Source of the DNA: Leptothrix discophora
GTDB lineage: Bacteria; Pseudomonadota; Gammaproteobacteria; Burkholderiales; Burkholderiaceae_C
DNA: 64,000 nt
Direction of reading: 5' to 3'
NCBI RefSeq assembly: GCF_030705305.1
Contig: NZ_JAUZEE010000006.1
Coordinates: forward strand, 62,001-126,000
The notes beneath the pieces are model-generated. The model saw only the letters and a list, made by a program, of their open reading frames with translations. It was not told where the DNA came from and ran no database searches. Below are positions 51,922 through 61,099 of this stretch, in pieces. Every line of letters starts with the position of its first letter. Within the stretch, counting starts at the first letter, position 1. The translations under genes were made by a program, and so were the position numbers.

Positions 51922-53130
51922 TCAGTCCACCCGCCGCGCCCCGATCGCCAGGGCCCCGGCGGCGATCACGACCACCACCATCGCGGCGGTCAGCGACCAG
52001 TTGTGGGCGATCACGCCGATCAGCGGCGGGCCGATCAGGAAGCCGCTGTAGCCGATCGAGGACACCGCCGCGATGGCCGCCGCGCTGCTGCTGCCGGGCA
52101 CCCGGCTGGCGGCGTTGAAGAGGATGGGCACGATCGGCGCGAGGCCCGCACCGATCAGCGCGTAGCCGATCATCGCCACCGTCGGCGAGGCACTGGCCAG
52201 CACGACGGCCATGGAGACGGCCGTCAGCGTGGCGCTGCTGCGCAGCAGCAGCTTCTCGCTGACGCGCGCGCGCAGGAAGTCGCCGCCGAAGCGTGCCGCC
52301 GCCATCGCGCCGGCGAAGACCGCGTAGCCCGCCGCCGCCCGGTCCTGCGGCATGCCCAGTTCCTGCTTGAGGTAGAGCACGCACCAGTCGTACATCACGC
52401 CCTCGGCCGTCATGCCCGCGAAGATCAGCAGGCCGATCAGCAGCAGCAGGCCCTGGGGCCAGACGAAGTGGCGCTGCTCCTCGCCCGGTGCCGGCGGGGC
52501 CGGTCGGGCGTCGAGCATCGAGCGGTTGGCGATCGCGAGCGCCACGGCCAGCAGCAGCGCCACGCCACCGAGCTGCGCGGCCGCCGGCACCTCGGCCCGC
52601 AGCATCGCGGCGGCCATCGCCGCGCCACCCATCGCGCCCAGGCTGAAGCAGCCGTGCAGGTTGCCCATGATGGGCTGGCCGCCATCCCGTTCCAGGGCCG
52701 TGCCTTCCGAGTTGATGCTCACGTCGAACACGCTCATCGACATGCCGAAGGCGACGCTGGCGAGCATCAGCACCCAGACCGACGGCCACAGCAGCGCACT
52801 GCCCAGCGCGCTGCACAGCACCAGGCCGGTGATGAGGCTGGCCCGGCGCGCGCCCAGGTGGCCGATGAAGCGCCCGGCGAAGAACACCGAGCTGACCGCG
52901 CCGACGGCGGCGCTGAACAGCACCGCCGACAGCACCGCCTCGTCGATGCCGTAGCGGTCCTTGATCGACGGGATGTGGGCGCCCCAGACGCCGCTGAGCA
53001 CGCCCAGCACCGCGAACAGCGTGCGGGTGGCCCAGCGTGCGGCACGCAGGCGCTGCTGCTGCGGCGTGATGCCGGAGCCGGGCTCCAGCGTGGCCTGCAG
53101 GGCCGGCGTCATCGGATCGGGCGTGGTCAT
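51922..53130 (-). CDS. MFS transporter (fucose/sugar-like permease family)
   Basis: The 402-residue protein has twelve predicted transmembrane segments. GVWGAHIPSIKDRYGIDEAVL lies in the first loop and GRFIGHLGARRASL is the MFS loop 2-3 motif. GIDEAVLSAVLF and the FDVSINSEGTALE stretch suggest the YbjJ/fucose-permease-like group. It lies 23 bases downstream of the Gfo/Idh dehydrogenase gene. It is the last gene of an operon with ThuA-like and dehydrogenase genes. It may import the sugar handled by those enzymes. Efflux is also possible. Confidence 0.9.
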   Translation of the reverse strand: MTTPDPMTPALQATLEPGSGITPQQQRLRAARWATRTLFAVLGVLSGVWGAHIPSIKDRYGIDEAVLSAVLFSAAVGAVSSVFFAGRFIGHLGARRASLITGLVLCSALGSALLWPSVWVLMLASVAFGMSMSVFDVSINSEGTALERDGGQPIMGNLHGCFSLGAMGGAAMAAAMLRAEVPAAAQLGGVALLLAVALAIANRSMLDARPAPPAPGEEQRHFVWPQGLLLLIGLLIFAGMTAEGVMYDWCVLYLKQELGMPQDRAAAGYAVFAGAMAAARFGGDFLRARVSEKLLLRSSATLTAVSMAVVLASASPTVAMIGYALIGAGLAPIVPILFNAASRVPGSSSAAAIAAVSSIGYSGFLIGPPLIGVIAHNWSLTAAMVVVVIAAGALAIGARRVD

Positions 53131-53153
53131 GGTCGCGGTTTCCTGGGCGGGGT

Positions 53154-54260
53154 TCAGAGCTTCACGGGTGCGCCGGTGCGGGCGCTTTCATAGACCGCGT
53201 CGAGCAGTTCCATGACGATCAGCCCTTCCTCGCCCGAGGCGGGGTGGGGCCGGTCGGCGAGGATGGCCTCGGCATAGTCGTGCATGGCCGACCGGGCCGG
53301 CGTCTTCGGCACGTGGATGTGGGTGTCGAGCTGCGCACCGCCGCCGTCGCTGAAGATGAAGGCCTCGAACTCGTAGCCCTCGCCGACGTTGCGCTGCAGC
53401 AGCCCGGCCTTCGTGCCCAGCAGCCGCGTCTCCATCAGCTCGGCCTGCTGGATGTGGGCGGCCCAGGAGGCCTCCAGCACCAGCGAGGCACCGTTCTCGA
53501 ACTTGATGTAGGCGCTGGCCAGGTCCTCGACGTCGAAGGTCTTGCCGCTGGCCTGGGCCGCCTCGCGGGCGATCGGGTCGTAGGTCGCGCCCATCACCCA
53601 GGTCGGCTTCGGGTAGCCCATCAGCCACAGCGCGAGGTCCAGGCGGTGCACGCCCAGGTCGATCAGCGGACCGCCGCCGGCCAGCGCCTTGTTGCCGAAC
53701 CAGCCGCCAAAGCCGGGCATGCCGCGGCGGCGATGCCAGACGGTGCGGCCGAAGTAGAAGTCGCCGAACTGGCCGGTCTCGACCTGCGCCTTCAGGGCCC
53801 GCGAGGGCGCGCTGAAGCGGTAGCTGAAGTTGATCATCAGCCGCTTGCCGGCGGCCTTCGCGGCGGCCAGCATCTCGCGGCCCTCGCTGGCGTTCATCGC
53901 CATCGGCTTCTCGCACAGCACATGGCAACCGGCGGCCAGCGCGGCCAGCGTCAGGTCCTTGTGGAACTTGTTGGGCGTGCAGACGCTGACCACGTCCAGC
54001 CCGCCAGCGGCCAGCATGGCCTCGGCGCTCGCGTGGCGGCCGGCGATGCCGAACTGCTCGCCGACCGCTTCGAGGCGGGCCGGGTCCGGGTCGGCGAGGG
54101 CGACGACCTCGACGTCCGGGTGCTGGCGCCAGCCCTCGATGTGCATGCGGCCGATGCCCAGGCCGATCACGCCGATGCGCAGCTTGCGCCCGTTCGGGGC
54201 GGTGGTGGTGACGCTGGCCGACGCGGTGGCCTGCTTCTGGTCGTCGGTGCCCGTGCTCAC
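53154..54260 (-). CDS. Gfo/Idh/MocA oxidoreductase (ThuB-like)
   Basis: The 368-residue enzyme starts at a GTG overlapping the ThuA stop by 4 bases. The NAD(P) motif [15 protein letters not shown] is at about residues 29-43, with [12 protein letters not shown] and the catalytic [19 protein letters not shown] following. It would oxidise a sugar or sugar acid hydroxyl. Coupling with a ThuA protein mirrors the ThuA-ThuB pair of disaccharide (trehalose/sucrose type) 3-keto metabolism in rhizobia. I therefore infer a 3-ketosugar pathway. Confidence 0.92.
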   Translation of the reverse strand: MSTGTDDQKQATASASVTTTAPNGRKLRIGVIGLGIGRMHIEGWRQHPDVEVVALADPDPARLEAVGEQFGIAGRHASAEAMLAAGGLDVVSVCTPNKFHKDLTLAALAAGCHVLCEKPMAMNASEGREMLAAAKAAGKRLMINFSYRFSAPSRALKAQVETGQFGDFYFGRTVWHRRRGMPGFGGWFGNKALAGGGPLIDLGVHRLDLALWLMGYPKPTWVMGATYDPIAREAAQASGKTFDVEDLASAYIKFENGASLVLEASWAAHIQQAELMETRLLGTKAGLLQRNVGEGYEFEAFIFSDGGGAQLDTHIHVPKTPARSAMHDYAEAILADRPHPASGEEGLIVMELLDAVYESARTGAPVKL

Positions 54261-55063
54261 GTGATGTCCTTCTTGTCCTGCACCACGCCGGCCTTGGCGA
54301 AGTGGATGTTCTTCGGTGCGATCGGCTCCAGCGCCGGGCTCATCGGGCAGACGTCGACGATCTGCACGCGCGGGTTGGCCCACTGCACCGCGTTGGCGAG
54401 CACGCGCTTCACGTTGGCGTCGAAGTAGGTCGGATAGGCCTCGTGGCCGGGGCGGAAGTAGAAGATGCGGCCGTGGCCACGCTGCCAGCACAGGCCGGAG
54501 CGGAACACCTCGCCGCCCTCGAACCAGGAGATGAAGACCGTCTCGTCCGGCTGCGGCACGTCGAAGCGTTCGCCGTACATCTCCTCGTAGGGCAGCTCGA
54601 AGAACTCGCCCAGGCCGGCCGCGATCGGGTGCGAGGGCTCGACCACCCACAGGCGTTCCTTCTCGTCGGCCTCGCGCCACTTCAGCGAGCAGTTGGTGCC
54701 CAGCATGCGGCGGAAGATCTTCGAGAAGTGGCCCGAGTGCAGCACGATCAGGCCCATGCCTTCGAGCACGCGCTTCTGGACCCGGTCGACGATGGCGTCG
54801 GCGACCTTGCCGTGGGCCCGGTGGCCCCACCAGATCAGCACGTCGCAGTCGGCCAGGCGGGCCTCGGTCAGGCCGTGCTCGGGCTGGTCCAGCGTCGCGG
54901 TCGTGACCTCGACCGGCAGCGCGCCGGGGTTCAGGCCGGGCACCTCGCGCAGGCCGGCGGCAATGGCGCCGTGGATGCCTTCGGGGTAGATCGCCGCGAT
55001 CGCGGGATTGGCTTGCTCGTGTTCGTACTCGTTCCAGACGATGACAGAAATCTTCGACTTCAT
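54257..55063 (-). CDS. ThuA-like protein (trehalose utilisation family)
   Basis: A 268-residue protein with the ThuA fold, related to class I glutamine amidotransferases but lacking the catalytic nucleophile. Features include [43 protein letters not shown] and [15 protein letters not shown]. ThuA proteins take part in the metabolism of trehalose- and sucrose-like disaccharides. The gene is coupled to the dehydrogenase at 53154. It is divergent from an AraC regulator with about 136 bases between starts. The family is secure; the exact reaction is not. Confidence 0.92.
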   Translation of the reverse strand: MKSKISVIVWNEYEHEQANPAIAAIYPEGIHGAIAAGLREVPGLNPGALPVEVTTATLDQPEHGLTEARLADCDVLIWWGHRAHGKVADAIVDRVQKRVLEGMGLIVLHSGHFSKIFRRMLGTNCSLKWREADEKERLWVVEPSHPIAAGLGEFFELPYEEMYGERFDVPQPDETVFISWFEGGEVFRSGLCWQRGHGRIFYFRPGHEAYPTYFDANVKRVLANAVQWANPRVQIVDVCPMSPALEPIAPKNIHFAKAGVVQDKKDIT

Positions 55064-55198
55064 CGGAATGTCTTTCAGGTGGGGAATGGGGGGGTCAATC
55101 CGCTTCGGAACATCCGAGCTTGCGAGAAGGACAGCCAGCAGGATAGATTCGGCGGGCTGCCCCTCTCAAGCGCAAGCAAAGCCAGAAAACTGCGATCG

Positions 55199-56167
55199 AT
55201 GTCAAAAATCCTGGATCACCGACCCGACTGCCCGGCGCCCTTCGTCGACCCCGTCGACCGCCATCCCGACGTCGACATGGCGCTGGCTGCCCGGCTGCGT
55301 GCGCAGCTCGACGCCTTTGCCAACGGGCTGGGCCGCGAACACTGGCCGCTGCACCGGCCGGCCTCGGCGGGCGTGGCGCGGGGCGAGGGCCATTTCCACC
55401 TCGCGCCCGAGCTGTTCCTGCAGGTCTGCGGCTGGACCCGCTTCGGCCTGCCGCATGGCGCGGTGCGGGTCGGGCCGGGCGAGGCGCTGCTGATGCCGGC
55501 CCGGCTGCTGCACCACGAGCAGGTCGGCCGCGAGCCGGGTGGCGAGCCCTTCTGCAATGTCGTCCTCTATGCCGACGGCAGCGTGCTGACCTGCCACGTC
55601 GCGCACGAACATGCGCCCGGCACGCCCGGCATCCTCTACCTGGAGGCGCGCCAGCATGCCCAGGCCGCCCGCGCGCTCGACTGGCTGAGCCATGCCGCCG
55701 AGGTGCCCGACGTGCCTGAGGCGGCCGAAGCGGCCGACTGGCAGGTCCGCGCCCTGGTCATCGCCACGCTGGCCGGCGCACGCCGCGTGCTCGACGAGGC
55801 CGGCATGCCGGCGGCCCGCTCGGAGCCGGCCGCCGTTGCGCGGCTGCGCATGCTGATCCAGAACCAGCTCGGCGACCAGGACCTGAGCGTGCGTCGCCTG
55901 GCCGAGCAGAGCGGCGTGAGCGCCGACTACCTGTCGCATCGCTTCCGGTTGGCCAGCGGCGAGCACCTCGTGGCCTACATCAACCGCCAGCGCATGGAGC
56001 GCGCCGCCCGCCTGCTGGCCGACACCGACATGGCGGTCAAGGAGATCGCCTGGGCCTGCGGCTACGCCACGCCGGGCTACTTCATCCAGAGCTTCCGGCG
56101 CCACTTCGGCGACACGCCCGGACAGTGGCGCAGCGCCCACGCCCAGCCCGCCGCGCGGGTGGCCTGA
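55199..56167 (+). CDS. AraC family transcriptional regulator
   Basis: The 322-residue protein has an N-terminal cupin-like sensing domain (RVGPGEALLMPARLLHHEQVG) and a C-terminal AraC domain from about residue 215. The two helix-turn-helix units are DLSVRRLAEQSGVSADYLSHR and MAVKEIAWACGYATPGYFIQS, ending with RRHFGDTPGQWR. It is divergent from the ThuA gene, which suggests it controls that operon in response to a sugar. The start chosen is the ATG at the edge of the intergenic gap; longer extensions overlap the ThuA gene. Confidence 0.9.
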   Translation: MSKILDHRPDCPAPFVDPVDRHPDVDMALAARLRAQLDAFANGLGREHWPLHRPASAGVARGEGHFHLAPELFLQVCGWTRFGLPHGAVRVGPGEALLMPARLLHHEQVGREPGGEPFCNVVLYADGSVLTCHVAHEHAPGTPGILYLEARQHAQAARALDWLSHAAEVPDVPEAAEAADWQVRALVIATLAGARRVLDEAGMPAARSEPAAVARLRMLIQNQLGDQDLSVRRLAEQSGVSADYLSHRFRLASGEHLVAYINRQRMERAARLLADTDMAVKEIAWACGYATPGYFIQSFRRHFGDTPGQWRSAHAQPAARVA

Positions 56168-56295
56168 GCGGGGTCCGGGCCGGTTCCGAACCCAACCGAA
56201 TCGCGCAAAGCGCGGCATCATCCGCGCCACGCCGGAGACGGCACGGACCGCGGGCGCGGTCCGTCGCCCGGCGCATCGCCTGGAGGAGGAAACCG

Positions 56296-56913
56296 ATGAT
56301 CCCGACGCTGCAACCGCGCATGGCGCCCGCCGCCATCCTGGCCCTGGCCTTGGTCACCACCGCGCTGCCGGCCGCCGCGCAAGCCACCTTCACGCTGGAG
56401 AGCCCGGACCTGGCCTCCGGCACTTTCGGCAACGACTTCGTGCTGGGCGCCTTCGGCTGCCAGGGCGTGAACGTGTCGCCGGCGCTGGTCTGGCGCAATG
56501 TCCCGGCCGGCACGAAGTCGCTGTCGCTGCAGGTCCACGACCCGGATGCGCCCACCGGCGCCGGCTTCTGGCACTGGGCGGTCTACAACCTGCCGGCCAG
56601 CACGACCGGGCTGCCGCGCGGCGCGGGCAATGGCGCGGTCAAGCTGCCGGGCGCGGCCTTCGGCGGCAACACCGACTTCATGGACACCGGCGCGACCGGC
56701 GGCAACGGCAACTGGGGCGGCCCCTGCCCGCCGCAGGGCGACAAGCCGCACCGCTACAACTTCACCCTCTACGCCCTGGCCGTCGACGACCTCGTCGCCG
56801 CTGGCGGCGTCCCGCGCACCGGCTCGGCATCGCTGATGTCCTTCGTGCTGAACAAGGGCCTGGGCGACAAGCTGCTGGGCAAGGCGACGTTCACGGCGAC
56901 GTATGGCCGGTGA
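56296..56913 (+). CDS. YbhB/YbcL family PEBP protein (periplasmic)
   Basis: The 205-residue protein has a signal peptide to about residue 30 (ALPAAAQATF). The phosphatidylethanolamine-binding fold shows CQGVNVSPALVW and the ligand-site stretch HDPDAPTGAGFWHWAVYN, followed by PPQGDKPHRYNFTLYAL. A GGAGGAGG ribosome site precedes the ATG. These proteins bind small anions or phosphate-like ligands, but bacterial roles are unclear. No operon partner. The following 255 bases up to 57168 hold no supported gene. Confidence 0.92.
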   Translation: MIPTLQPRMAPAAILALALVTTALPAAAQATFTLESPDLASGTFGNDFVLGAFGCQGVNVSPALVWRNVPAGTKSLSLQVHDPDAPTGAGFWHWAVYNLPASTTGLPRGAGNGAVKLPGAAFGGNTDFMDTGATGGNGNWGGPCPPQGDKPHRYNFTLYALAVDDLVAAGGVPRTGSASLMSFVLNKGLGDKLLGKATFTATYGR

Positions 56914-57168
56914 GTGTTGGCCCCCGGTCACGCGGGTACGCGTGATCCGCCCCCCCCATGGGGGGCAGGCGCAGGCCGGCTTGGGGCGGCCCGGCGCCGG
57001 CCTGCGGGCGCGGCAGGTGAGGGTCCTTGCTTCGTTCGATGGTGTCGGCGATGGCATCGGAGACCTGTTCTTGCGGCGGGCCGGCGCCAGCCCTGCCGAA
57101 GCGTTCAACGGGGCTCGGGCTCGTGGCCGTGATTCCGCGGGGTCCTGGCGCGACGCTGCCGCCGACGC

Positions 57169-59040
57169 TCAATGCTTCAACCCCCGCGTTGCCGCCTGGG
57201 CGGCGCACCAGCCCTTGACCTGTTCGGGCGGGAGCGGGCGGCTCCAGGCATAGCCCTGGGCGGCGTGGCAGCCGACCTTGAGGAGCCAGGCGGCGGTCTC
57301 GGCGTCCTCGACGCCGGTGACGACGACCTGGGCGCCGAGGCCGGCGGCCAGGGTCAGCAGCGAGCTCAGCACGGCCGCGCCGCGGTCCGGGGCGCTGCCG
57401 CCCAGGCCGCTGTACAGGCGCTCGGGCGACGGGGCCGGCGCGGCATGGCCGGGGCTGCGGCCGAGGCTGCGCAGGTCGACCTTCAACTCGGCGAAGGCGC
57501 CCAGTTCGGCCAGCGCGAGGTAGGCCGACAGGCCGCTGCCGAGGTCGTCAACGATCAGTCGCACGCCCAGCTGGCACAGCCGGTGGATCACGTCCTGAGC
57601 CACCGCGCCGGGCTGCGACAGGGCCGTCGCCGGCAGTTCCAGCATCAGCGCCTTGGCCGGCCACTGGTGGGCCTCGAGGATGGCGCCCAACCGTTCGGGC
57701 AGGTCCGGGTCATCCAGCAGGCGGGCCGACAGGTTGATCGACAGGGCCGGCACCAGGCCCTGTTCGCGCCAAGGCGACGCGGCACGCAGCGCACGCTCGA
57801 GCATGCGGTCGGTCAACTGCGCGATCAGCGCGTGGTGCTCGGCGATCGGGATGAAGGTCGACGGGCCGACCGGGCCCCAGCTGGCGCTGTGCCAGCGTGT
57901 GAGCGCTTCGAGCCGGCGCAGGGTCCAGTCCAGGCTGCCATCGGCGCCGGGATGCAGGTTGACGACCGGCTGGAACACCAGCCCCAGCTCGTCTTGGGCC
58001 AGCGCGTGGGCGAACTGGGTGGCCAGCGCCTCTTCGGTCGGCGGCGGCCGCACGGCGTCGGCGCGCATCAGGGTCGCGGACTGTGCCGTGCCCGCTCCGG
58101 TGCCGGCGCGCAGGCCGAGGCGGGCGTCGTAGACCGCCACCTCGCGGCGGCTGTGCTGGGCCTGCTCCATCGCGGCCTGGGCATGCAGCATGACGCTGCG
58201 CGCGTCGGTGCCGTGCTGCGGGCACAGGGCGATGCCCACGCGCACCTTCGGGTCCAGCGAGCGGCCGTCGACCATCACCGGTCGGGCCAGCTGCTCGGTG
58301 ATCTTGTGCGCCATCGCGGTGGTGCCGGCCACGCTGTTGTTGCCCAGCAGCAGCGCGGCAAAGGTGTGGCCGCCGATGCGGGCGTAGCTGTCCGATCGCC
58401 GACCCAGCCGCTTGAGCCGTCGGGCCAGGGCCTCGATCAGCGTGTCGGCGCCGGCGCTGCTGAGCGTGTCGGTGCTGCCCTGCGGCCATTCGAAGCCGAT
58501 CACCAGCGTGGCGAAGGCGTTGCCGCCGCGCATGACCGAGGCCGCCGCCTGCTCAAGCCGGTCGAGGAAGAGTTCGCGGCTGGGCAGACCGGTCTGGCGG
58601 TCGGCCAGGCCCATGCGGCGCAGGCGGCTGTCGGACTCGGCCAGCGCGGCTTCGAGTTCGTGGCGGCGCAGCGCGCGCATCAGGCTGGCGTTGAGCCGCT
58701 CGAAGGGCAGGCCACCACCGGCGGCCTGCAAGGGGCTGTCGGGGCCGATGTCGCCGTAGCCCAGCAGCAGGGCCACGGGCTGGCCCGGCTGCGGCTGCAG
58801 CGCATGGCGCAACTCGCTTTCGAGTTCGCTGTGGGCGAAGTCGGAGGGCGGGCCGGAGAGGCTGTCCAGGCTGGTGTCGACGAAGGGCGCGGGCATCGAG
58901 TGCTCGCGCAGCAGGGCGGCTGCGTCGGCGCCGCTGAGGCCTTCGAGCTGCCGCAGGTCCAGGCCCGGCAGCTGGCCGCTGCGCAGGCCGGGTGGCACGT
59001 CGCCGCCGTCGTCGAGGATCACGATGCGCAAGGTCTTCAT
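57169..59040 (-). CDS. degenerate GGDEF-EAL protein (probable c-di-GMP effector)
   Basis: The 623-residue protein has an N-terminal receiver-like region (about 1-130) without clear phosphorylation residues. A GGDEF domain at about 145-310 has its active loop as IGGHTF in place of GGDEF, so cyclase activity is unlikely. The EAL domain at about 345-610 keeps LEALTRW, SINLSAR, DDLGSG, LKVDLR and AAQGYAWSRPLP. The usual ELTES-type strand reads LELPATA, and the AEGVE motif reads VTGVED, so one catalytic glutamate is replaced. It probably binds c-di-GMP or a partner and does not make or break it. No transmembrane segment is seen. Confidence 0.88.
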   Translation of the reverse strand: MKTLRIVILDDGGDVPPGLRSGQLPGLDLRQLEGLSGADAAALLREHSMPAPFVDTSLDSLSGPPSDFAHSELESELRHALQPQPGQPVALLLGYGDIGPDSPLQAAGGGLPFERLNASLMRALRRHELEAALAESDSRLRRMGLADRQTGLPSRELFLDRLEQAAASVMRGGNAFATLVIGFEWPQGSTDTLSSAGADTLIEALARRLKRLGRRSDSYARIGGHTFAALLLGNNSVAGTTAMAHKITEQLARPVMVDGRSLDPKVRVGIALCPQHGTDARSVMLHAQAAMEQAQHSRREVAVYDARLGLRAGTGAGTAQSATLMRADAVRPPPTEEALATQFAHALAQDELGLVFQPVVNLHPGADGSLDWTLRRLEALTRWHSASWGPVGPSTFIPIAEHHALIAQLTDRMLERALRAASPWREQGLVPALSINLSARLLDDPDLPERLGAILEAHQWPAKALMLELPATALSQPGAVAQDVIHRLCQLGVRLIVDDLGSGLSAYLALAELGAFAELKVDLRSLGRSPGHAAPAPSPERLYSGLGGSAPDRGAAVLSSLLTLAAGLGAQVVVTGVEDAETAAWLLKVGCHAAQGYAWSRPLPPEQVKGWCAAQAATRGLKH

Positions 59041-59088
59041 GGCGGTCGCGGCTCCCCGGAAACAGCGGTGGAAAAGCAGTTTTTGATG

Positions 59089-60018
59089 CTAGCACTCACC
59101 CAGGAAAAAACGGCTCATCGCCAGGGCGCAGGCCTCGGGCTGTTCCTCGGGGATGAAGTGGCCGGCGCCGAGGGCCTGTCCGGTCACCGGGCCTTCGCAG
59201 ACGGCCTGCCAGTCGGCGATGGGATCGAACAGGCGGTGCACCACGCCGCGCTCGCCCCACAGCACGTGCAGCGGCGCGGCGACCTTCTGGCCGGCGCTGC
59301 GCGACATGCGGTCATGGACCAGGTCGATGCTGGCGGCGGCGCGGTAGTCCTCGCAGGCGGCGTGGATGCCGGCGGCGTTGCAGAAGCAGCGTTCGTAGTC
59401 GATCAGCGCCGGTGGCTCGATGTGGTCGAGCCCGCCGGCGCCCCAGCCGCCGAGCTTGGCGTGCAGGTAGTAGGTCGCGTTGCCGCCGATCATGCGTTCG
59501 GGCAGCGGTGCGGGCTGGATCAGGTGGAACCAGTGGTAGTAGGCGGAGGCGAAGGCCATGTCGGTGCGCTCGTACATCGTCAGCGTCGGCACGATGTCGA
59601 TGACGCAGAGCCGGTCGACCCGCTGCGGATGGTCCAGCGCCAGCCGGTGCGCGACCCGGCCGCCGCGGTCGTGGCCGCAGACGTGGAAGCGGCGATGGCC
59701 CAGCGTGTCCATCAGCGCGATCAGGTCCTCGGCCATGGTGCGCTTGCTGTAGTTCGCGTGGTCGGCCAGGCCGGGCGGCTTGTCGGAATCGCCATAGCCG
59801 CGCAGGTCCGGCAGCACCAGCCGGAAGTGCGGCGCCAGCCGCAGGGCGATGCGGTGCCACAGCGCGTGGGTCTGCGGGAAGCCGTGCAGCAGCAGCAGCA
59901 CCGGCGCGCTGTCGTCGTCGATCGGCCGACCGCCCAGGCGCGCGAACAGCCGCACGCCGTTGACGTCGAACTGCTGCGGGTGGAAGCCTTCGAACCAGGC
60001 GGTGTGCAGGCTGGACAT
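59089..60018 (-). CDS. alpha/beta hydrolase, fluoroacetate dehalogenase-like
   Basis: The 309-residue enzyme matches the haloacetate dehalogenase H-1 group. Counterparts of all known active residues are present: D117, R118 and R121 in GHDRGGR; H162 and W163 in YYHWFHLIQP; Y225 in CEDYRA; and H287 in GAGHFIP. The family cleaves C-F or C-Cl bonds in haloacetates. Close relatives with the same motifs can be epoxide hydrolases, so the substrate needs an assay. The ATG used begins MSSLHTAWF; the longer open frame contains a low-complexity repeat and is rejected. No partner gene. Confidence 0.88.
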   Translation of the reverse strand: MSSLHTAWFEGFHPQQFDVNGVRLFARLGGRPIDDDSAPVLLLLHGFPQTHALWHRIALRLAPHFRLVLPDLRGYGDSDKPPGLADHANYSKRTMAEDLIALMDTLGHRRFHVCGHDRGGRVAHRLALDHPQRVDRLCVIDIVPTLTMYERTDMAFASAYYHWFHLIQPAPLPERMIGGNATYYLHAKLGGWGAGGLDHIEPPALIDYERCFCNAAGIHAACEDYRAAASIDLVHDRMSRSAGQKVAAPLHVLWGERGVVHRLFDPIADWQAVCEGPVTGQALGAGHFIPEEQPEACALAMSRFFLGEC

Positions 60019-60139
60019 GGTGTGCTCCGTGGGGAAGGTCAGCGGGTCCGGCCACGATGGCAGCCGGGCCCGACCGCGAAACAATAACCGCGCGCCGCTG
60101 TCCCTGCCTGCCCCGCTGGCAAGCCGGCCGCGCGCCCCG

Positions 60140-60199
60140 CCACTTGCCTGGCCACTAGCCCCGCCACTAGCCCCGCCACTTGCCCCGCCACTTGCCTGG
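60140..60199. repeat. 12-bp tandem repeat, five units
   Basis: Five 12-base units run from 60140 to 60199, each beginning CCACT(A/T)G and ending CC(C/T)(C/G)G; the outer two are identical and the inner three vary slightly. The block ends nine bases before the SDR start codon. It lies in the divergent region between the dehalogenase-like gene and the SDR gene. Confidence 0.85.
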
Positions 60200-60208
60200 A
60201 TCGACGCC

Positions 60209-61072
60209 ATGACCGATGCATCGCCTGCCCGCGACCTCCCGACATCCCCGACGCCATCCGGCTGGCCCGACGACGCCTTGCGCCTCGGCCCGCCTGCGCC
60301 CGGCGCCGACGGCCGCGCGCCGCTGCTGCTGATCACCGGCGGCAGCCGCGGCATCGGTGCGGCGACCGCCCGGCTCGCGGCGGCGGCGGGCTGGCAGGTG
60401 GCGCTGACCTACGCCAGCGACGCGGCCGCCGCTGCCAGCGTCGTGGACGCGTTGCACCAGCGTGGCCGGCGAGCCCGCGCCTGGCCGCTGGACGTGGCCG
60501 ACGAGGCGCAGGTGGTCGCCGTCTTCGCCGAGGTCGATGCCTGGGCCCTTGCCGAGGGGCTGGCGCTGCGCGGCTTCGTCAACAACGCCGGCGTGGTCGA
60601 CCAGGCCCGGCGCTGCGACGAGATGAGCGGCGAGCGCCTGCGCCGCATGGTCGGCATCAACCTGCTGGGCGCGATGTACGCGGCCCGCGAGGCGGTGCGC
60701 CGGCTGTCGACGCGGCATGGCGGTGCCGGCGGTGCGATCGTCAACGTGTCCTCGGTGGCGGCGCGGCTGGGCGCGTCCGGCCAGTACGCCGACTACGCGG
60801 CGACCAAGGCCGCGCTGGACACGTACACGCTCGGCCTGGCGCGCGAGGTGGCCGACGAGGGCGTGCGCGTCAACGCGATCCGGCCCGGGATCATCGACAC
60901 CGCCATCCACGCCAGCGGCGGCCAGCCCGACCGGGCGCAGCGGCTGGCCTCGCAGATCCCGATGCAGCGCGCCGGCACGGCCGAGGAGGTCGCGCAGACC
61001 ATCGTCTGGCTGCTGTCGCCGCAGTCGTCGTACACGACCGGCTCGATCGTCGAGGTGACGGGCGGACGCTGA
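60209..61072 (+). CDS. SDR family oxidoreductase (glucose 1-dehydrogenase/YgfF-like)
   Basis: A 287-residue SDR with about 38 extra N-terminal residues. The NAD(P) motif is TGGSRGIG (about 44-51), NNAG appears in GFVNNAGVVDQ, the serine in IVNVSSVAARLG and the YxxxK in YADYAATKAAL. C-terminal IRPGIIDTAIHASGG and TTGSIVEVTGG are typical. The substrate is unknown. It is convergent with the TIR-like gene. The start lies just after a 12-bp repeat tract, and a downstream start nearer the Rossmann fold is possible. Confidence 0.9.
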   Translation: MTDASPARDLPTSPTPSGWPDDALRLGPPAPGADGRAPLLLITGGSRGIGAATARLAAAAGWQVALTYASDAAAAASVVDALHQRGRRARAWPLDVADEAQVVAVFAEVDAWALAEGLALRGFVNNAGVVDQARRCDEMSGERLRRMVGINLLGAMYAAREAVRRLSTRHGGAGGAIVNVSSVAARLGASGQYADYAATKAALDTYTLGLAREVADEGVRVNAIRPGIIDTAIHASGGQPDRAQRLASQIPMQRAGTAEEVAQTIVWLLSPQSSYTTGSIVEVTGGR

Positions 61073-61099
61073 GGCCGCCGCGGACGACGCGGGTCCGCT

